The notes under the pieces are model-generated. The model did no database searches and was not told the origin of the DNA. It worked only from the letters and a program-made list of their open reading frames with translations. This document shows positions 6,231 to 9,424 of a stretch of DNA of 9,424 nt, in pieces; the stretch's first letter is position 1; each line of letters opens with the position of its first letter. The DNA is from Gallionellaceae bacterium. GTDB lineage: Bacteria > Pseudomonadota > Gammaproteobacteria > Burkholderiales > Gallionellaceae. A program made the position numbers and the translations under genes. Location of the stretch: contig JAKFXW010000027.1 in assembly GCA_021731185.1 (NCBI GenBank), positions 1-9,424 on the forward strand. The letters run 5' to 3'.

Positions 6231-7541
6231 ATGGTTTATTTCTGGCAGCGTATGCTGCTTCCCGTATCTTTGTTACTCGTCGCTGCCATTTTTTTGTGGA
6301 TTGCATTTGACGCACTGGTTGCGGTATTGTTTTTGGCACTTTTTATACTGGTCTATCTGACCTTTCATCTATACCAACTGTTGCTGCTGGAAAATTGGTT
6401 AACTGATCCAGAGAACCGTGCTATTCCGACTGGTCGCGGCTTGTGGGAGGAAGTGTTCGCGCAGATTACAAAAATGATACACAATAATCGCAAGGATCGC
6501 GAGCAGCGCATCGCGGCCTTGCAACATTTAGAACAAGCCACCTCCGCCTTGCCTGAAGGGGTCGTTATTCTAAGTGCCGCAGATCGTATCGAATGGTGCA
6601 ACCCGGTGGCCGAGCATCATTTTGCTTTAAATAATGCACATGACGTAGGACAGCAAATTACTTATCTGGTGCGTCAACCAGAATTTATCGAATACCTCGC
6701 TCAGCAAAACTTTACCGAACCGCTGTTCATGCGCGGTATGCGGCCGCATGGATTAACGCTGTCAATCAAACTGATTCATTATGGCGACGCGCGAAAATTA
6801 TTAATCAGTCGTGACATTACGCGCTTTGAACGGATAGAAACCATGCGCCAGGATTTTGTTGCCAACGTCTCGCATGAGCTACGCACTCCGCTGACGGTGG
6901 TCAGTGGCTTCGTTGAAACACTGCATGATATGCCCAGCCTGGAAAATGACATGGCACGGCGTGCACTGCACTTGATGAGCGAACAAACACAGCGTATGGA
7001 ACGTCTGGTCGATGATCTGCTCACCCTGTCAAAACTGGAAGACGCACACAATCCCTTGCAGGACGAAAGCATTGATATGCCCGCACTGCTACGCACCATG
7101 CATCAAGAGGGGCTATCACTCAGCGGCGAGCAACATCAAATAATATTAGAGATTGAAACAGAATTGTCACTGCTGGGTAGCTATGACGAATTGCATAGCG
7201 CCTTCGGCAATCTGCTCAGCAACGCTATACGCTACACGCCCAAGGGCGGGGAAATTTTCCTGCGCTGGCAAGAACAAAATGGTCAGCTCGTGTTCAGCGT
7301 ACGTGACAGCGGCATCGGCATTTCACCTGACCACATTCCACGTTTAACCGAAAGATTCTATCGCGTGGATAAAAGCCGTTCGCGCGAAACTGGCGGTACG
7401 GGTCTGGGTTTAGCTATTGTTAAACATGTAGCAAATAGACATCAAGCGCAATTGATAATTACCAGTATTGAAGGTGAAGGCAGTACGTTTAGTATTTTAT
7501 TTCCAGCAAAGCGGAGCTTGCTTGTGATGGAAAAAACTTAA
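6231..7541 (+). CDS. phoR: Phosphate regulon sensor histidine kinase PhoR
   Basis: Inner-membrane kinase/phosphatase partner of PhoB. In this family phosphate status is sensed via the Pst/PhoU complex rather than a large periplasmic domain. The 436-residue protein matches that layout: two adjacent N-terminal membrane helices (about 9-27 and 29-51) with almost no loop, a linker, a PAS-like domain (about 97-197, starting ALPEGVVILSAADRIEWCN), then the HisKA domain with H215 in FVANVSHELRTPL. The ATPase domain has N327/N331 in NLLSNAIRYTP, D359 in DSGIGI, FYRVDKSRSR and GGTGLGLAIVKH (388-399). The start follows aaagg at suitable spacing. It is likely cotranscribed with phoB from the Pho-box promoter across a 123-base gap. 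No pst or phoU genes follow in this window. Confidence 0.96.
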   Translation: MVYFWQRMLLPVSLLLVAAIFLWIAFDALVAVLFLALFILVYLTFHLYQLLLLENWLTDPENRAIPTGRGLWEEVFAQITKMIHNNRKDREQRIAALQHLEQATSALPEGVVILSAADRIEWCNPVAEHHFALNNAHDVGQQITYLVRQPEFIEYLAQQNFTEPLFMRGMRPHGLTLSIKLIHYGDARKLLISRDITRFERIETMRQDFVANVSHELRTPLTVVSGFVETLHDMPSLENDMARRALHLMSEQTQRMERLVDDLLTLSKLEDAHNPLQDESIDMPALLRTMHQEGLSLSGEQHQIILEIETELSLLGSYDELHSAFGNLLSNAIRYTPKGGEIFLRWQEQNGQLVFSVRDSGIGISPDHIPRLTERFYRVDKSRSRETGGTGLGLAIVKHVANRHQAQLIITSIEGEGSTFSILFPAKRSLLVMEKT

Positions 7542-7672
7542 ATTCAATTAGTCTTGCTGTGTCACAAAACTCTGAATAAGCATCCGCAGGTTTTGAGCCT
7601 ATTGATGGGAAGTATATTGCACAGACGAAGCGGATCGCCGTGAGCGCAAAGATTTAAACGACTAGTTAATAA

Positions 7673-7706
7673 CGTGACACATTAATGCGATCCTTAAGGT
7701 GTCACG
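7673..7706. terminator. Inverted repeat between convergent phoR and TauE-family genes
   Basis: Perfect 8-bp arms, cgtgacac (7673-7680) and gtgtcacg (7699-7706), enclose an 18-base loop. The right arm lies within the last codons of the TauE-family gene and the loop contains its stop. It sits where a bidirectional terminator between convergent genes is expected, but the loop is long and neither side has a clean T run (ttattaa on the minus side), so a protein-binding site is an alternative. A further gtgtcac occurs at 7559-7565. Confidence 0.4.
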
Positions 7707-8500
7707 GCAAAAATTTTGAACAGCATTTTGCCAGCTAAAACTATCAGCAGTATCGCAAAGAGTTGTCGTAGTAACGTGATTTCTATTTGATGCGTTATTT
7801 TTGCCCCCAGTGGCGCGGTGAATACGCTAGCTAATGCGACCCACATCAATGCTGGCCAATACACAAAGCCCAAGCTGGCGAGCGGCAGATTTTCCACGCT
7901 GAGTCCGGCTATAACATAGCCTATTGTTCCGCCCACGGCGACCGGAAAGCCAATGGCTGCAGATGTGCCAATCGCTTTCCGCAAGGGCACGTTACACCAT
8001 AATAAAAATGGCACAACGATAGTGCCGCCGCCGATAGAAACCAAGCTGCTTAACCAACCTGTGAATGTACCAGTAAGTGTAAGGCCTGCTATACCTGGCA
8101 ATTGGCGAGTTGCCTGGGGGCGGATGTTGAATAAAATTTGTAGCGCGGCCAACAAGACAAAGCCTGCGAAAAAAATTGCTAATGGTTGCGGTGCAATACT
8201 TGTGGCGAACAATGCGCCTAGCAGTGTGCCTAATAAAATTCCCGGAGTAATCAGGCGTACCACGCGCCAATTTACTGCATGATGCTGATGATGTTTCCAT
8301 AAGCTGGCCAGCGCGGTAAATATAATGATAGCCATTGATGTGCCGAGTGCCAAATGCAGCAAGTGTGCGTTATGAAAGCCCTGCTTCTCAAATAATAAAA
8401 ACAGCACGGGGACCAGCAGTGTGCCGCCACCTATGCCAAACATACCGCCAAACAATCCGGCAAGCGCGCCGAGCAGTAAATAAGCGAGCACCCATTCCAC
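7694..8500 (-). CDS. TauE/SafE-family membrane transporter (probable anion exporter)
   Basis: This 268-residue protein is built almost wholly of about eight transmembrane helices and shows the two-fold internal repeat of the TauE/SafE (formerly UPF0721, DUF81) family. GGMFGIGGGTLLVPVL (18-33) pairs with SSLVSIGGGTIVVPFL (151-166), and LALGTSMAIII (50-60) with KAIGTSAAIGFP (175-186). Members export sulfite, sulfoacetate or other anions, but the substrate of this one cannot be set from sequence. The start is GTG at 8500, supported by gaggtg nine bases upstream. The nearby ATG at 8495 is out of frame. It follows the EVE-domain gene by 32 bases on the same strand and is probably cotranscribed with it. 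It converges on phoR. Confidence 0.9.
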   Translation of the reverse strand: MEWVLAYLLLGALAGLFGGMFGIGGGTLLVPVLFLLFEKQGFHNAHLLHLALGTSMAIIIFTALASLWKHHQHHAVNWRVVRLITPGILLGTLLGALFATSIAPQPLAIFFAGFVLLAALQILFNIRPQATRQLPGIAGLTLTGTFTGWLSSLVSIGGGTIVVPFLLWCNVPLRKAIGTSAAIGFPVAVGGTIGYVIAGLSVENLPLASLGFVYWPALMWVALASVFTAPLGAKITHQIEITLLRQLFAILLIVLAGKMLFKIFAVTP

Positions 8501-8509
8501 TTAATTATT

Positions 8510-8515
8510 CACCTC
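8510..8515 (-). promoter_or_regulatory. Ribosome binding site that fixes the GTG start of the TauE-family gene
   Basis: The minus strand reads gaggtg nine bases before GTG at 8500. No in-frame ATG lies near, so this site decides the start. Confidence 0.7.
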
Positions 8516-8532
8516 GTTAATTATGTGTTCGG

Positions 8533-8997
8533 CTAAGCTGAAGCGAGTTGCGCCACAATAAATTGCCATTCAGCCGGATCAACAGGAGTAATAGACAGCC
8601 GATTGCCGCGCTGCAATATACGCATACGCTCTAGTTGCGGGTGAGTGCGTAATTCCGATAATGGGATGAGATTAATTTTTTTGACCAGTTGCACATCTAC
8701 GTTCAACCAACGCGGTGTTTCCTGCGTGGCTTTGGGGTCAAAATATTTGCTGCGCGAATTAAATTGCGTGGCATCGGGATAGGCCACACTGGCCACACGC
8801 GCAATGCCAGCGATGCCTGGAATGGCGCAACCCGAATGATAAAATAGAACACCATCTCCGACCGACATTTGATCGCGCATAAAATTGCGTGCTTGATAAT
8901 TTCGTACTCCGTACCAAGCCACCGATTGCTTGGGCATCTTGGCTAAGTCATCAATGCTGACATCATCCGGTTCCGATTTCATTAACCAATAGCGCAT
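8533..8997 (-). CDS. EVE-domain (PUA-like, THYN1-type) protein
   Basis: A 154-residue single-domain protein of the EVE family, a PUA-like fold linked to recognition of modified nucleic-acid bases. Family marks run in order: YWLMKSEPD (3-11), AWYGVRNYQARNFMRD (27-42), GDGVLFYHS (47-55), GIAGIARV (61-68), YPD (73-75), FDPK (86-89), WLNVDV (97-102) and LQRGNRLSITPV (128-139), with W144 near the end. The start at 8997 is chosen because MRYWLMKSEPD is the usual N-terminus and ggag lies nine bases upstream (complement of 9007-9010). An open frame extends 26 codons further upstream to 9075 but crosses the hairpin behind 6S RNA and has no family similarity. It follows 6S RNA and precedes the TauE-family gene on the same strand. 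The cellular substrate is not known. Confidence 0.92.
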   Translation of the reverse strand: MRYWLMKSEPDDVSIDDLAKMPKQSVAWYGVRNYQARNFMRDQMSVGDGVLFYHSGCAIPGIAGIARVASVAYPDATQFNSRSKYFDPKATQETPRWLNVDVQLVKKINLIPLSELRTHPQLERMRILQRGNRLSITPVDPAEWQFIVAQLASA

Positions 8998-9043
8998 CTG
9001 AATGATCTCCCTTGAAATGATCATGTGAAAATGAATGCCAAAG

Positions 9044-9077
9044 AAAATGCGGCTCAGTGTTGCTCTGCGCCGCATTT
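9044..9077 (-). terminator. Terminator-like hairpin downstream of 6S RNA
   Basis: Perfect 9-bp arms, aaatgcggc (9045-9053) and gccgcattt (9069-9077), enclose a 15-base loop. On the minus strand the stem is followed by tctt after its own run of T, giving a U-rich exit. It lies between the 6S RNA 3' end and the EVE-domain gene and most likely ends the zapA-6S transcript, with read-through possible. Confidence 0.65.
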
Positions 9078-9085
9078 AAAATAAA

Positions 9086-9260
9086 GTCCCCCGCCTGTGC
9101 CGTTGACTCAATATCTTGAACCTGGGTTCAAGTGGGTCGGTTCCCAGTTACATCAGGTATGTTCGCGAAGAACACTCACAACAGTAACATTAAGGGTCGC
9201 AACCTAAGCTACGCTTATTGGTTCTAAGAATTATGAGTCTGACGAACACTGCAGGGGACA
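9086..9260 (-). ncRNA. ssrS: 6S RNA
   Basis: The RNA that binds housekeeping RNA polymerase holoenzyme and mimics an open promoter, lowering transcription in slow or stationary growth. On the minus strand the 5' end GTCCCC (complement of 9254-9259) pairs with the 3' end GGGGAC (from 9086), closing a long hairpin of about 175 bases. Near the 3' side is the proteobacterial 6S hallmark CTTGAACCCAGGTTCAAG (complement of 9115-9132), whose 8-base arms are perfectly inverted. Near the ends are CCTGCAGTGTTCGTC and ACGGCACAGGCGGGG, as in relatives. An apical stem forms from GTTAC and GTAAC with an inner TGTTC/GAACA hairpin. Position directly behind zapA is the classic context. Exact ends, which are processed in vivo, are estimates. 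Confidence 0.9.
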
Positions 9261-9262
9261 AA

Positions 9263-9424
9263 CTAGAACAGGTCATCTTGCTCCGCGAGCGTCGCGTCGA
9301 TAACTGCCTGCATGTGGGTCATTCTACGCTTAAACTCACCCATGTCAAAACCTGCGCCAAGGCGAGTTGTTAGCAACTCATGTGCAATATTTAGTGCGGT
9401 CATAATGGCGATACGCTCAACTGT
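9263..9424 (-). CDS. zapA: Cell division protein ZapA, C-terminal part (start outside window)
   Basis: The minus frame entering from the right edge gives TVERIAIMTALNIAHELL, then GFDMGEFKRRMTHMQAVIDA and ends LAEQDDLF with TAG at 9263-9265. This is the C-terminal half of ZapA (53 residues present of about 100), which forms the coiled-coil tetramer that cross-links FtsZ filaments at the division ring. The segment ERIAIMTALNIAHELL is typical of the family. The stop lies about three bases before the estimated 6S RNA 5' end, so the 6S promoter or processing site must lie inside zapA coding sequence. Confidence 0.93.
   Translation of the reverse strand, partial: TVERIAIMTALNIAHELLTTRLGAGFDMGEFKRRMTHMQAVIDATLAEQDDLF

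Noticed and set aside
8533..9075. Longer, 180-residue version of the EVE-domain protein
   Set aside because: The extra 26 residues match nothing in the family and are encoded by the hairpin behind 6S RNA. The start at 8997 has the conserved N-terminus and a good ribosome site.
1..9424. CRISPR arrays, tRNA genes, rRNA, defence or secondary-metabolite systems
   Set aside because: No spaced direct repeats, cloverleaf or rRNA sequences, and no effector genes were seen. The genes present are housekeeping or regulatory.

Overview
The window looks like chromosomal DNA of a betaproteobacterium of moderate GC, most like the Nitrosomonadales/Gallionellaceae. The assignment rests on the style of GroEL, PhoB/PhoR and ZapA, on the zapA-6S RNA linkage, and on combined sigma-32 and CIRCE control of groESL. 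It is inference from protein and RNA features only. Most of the window is ordinary housekeeping and regulatory DNA, and I see no convincing undescribed system. The interest lies in regulatory architecture and decayed genes.

Layout. Bases 1-1000 hold decayed or degenerate regulatory DNA: a truncated YqjE-type membrane protein, a short dispersed-repeat-like sequence, a LuxR-type regulator with an incomplete receiver domain, and a 24-codon remnant that looks like the start of a second regulator. Bases 1162-3365 carry the groES-groEL operon on the minus strand, complete with sigma-32 promoter, CIRCE operator, ribosome binding sites and terminator. The GroEL C-terminal tail lacks the usual GGM repeats. 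Bases 3384-3831 hold a broken IS30-family transposase remnant just upstream of the groESL promoter, then an orphan terminator-like hairpin. On the plus strand follow a sodium:solute symporter (3910-5322), a three-unit Pho box (5327-5359), phoB (5373-6107) and phoR (6231-7541). On the minus strand, read from the right edge, come the end of zapA, 6S RNA (ssrS), a terminator-like hairpin, an EVE-domain protein and a TauE/SafE-family permease. The permease converges on phoR.

How it works together. PhoR (membrane histidine kinase) and PhoB (response regulator) form the phosphate-starvation two-component system, and the Pho box in front of phoB implies autoregulation. It sits so close to the phoB start codon that the message should be leaderless or nearly so. 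GroES and GroEL form the chaperonin, controlled by heat (sigma-32) and by HrcA through CIRCE. The zapA-ssrS block joins cell division to the RNA polymerase-binding 6S RNA. The following gene is an EVE-domain gene, where many relatives have the 5-formyltetrahydrofolate cyclo-ligase gene.
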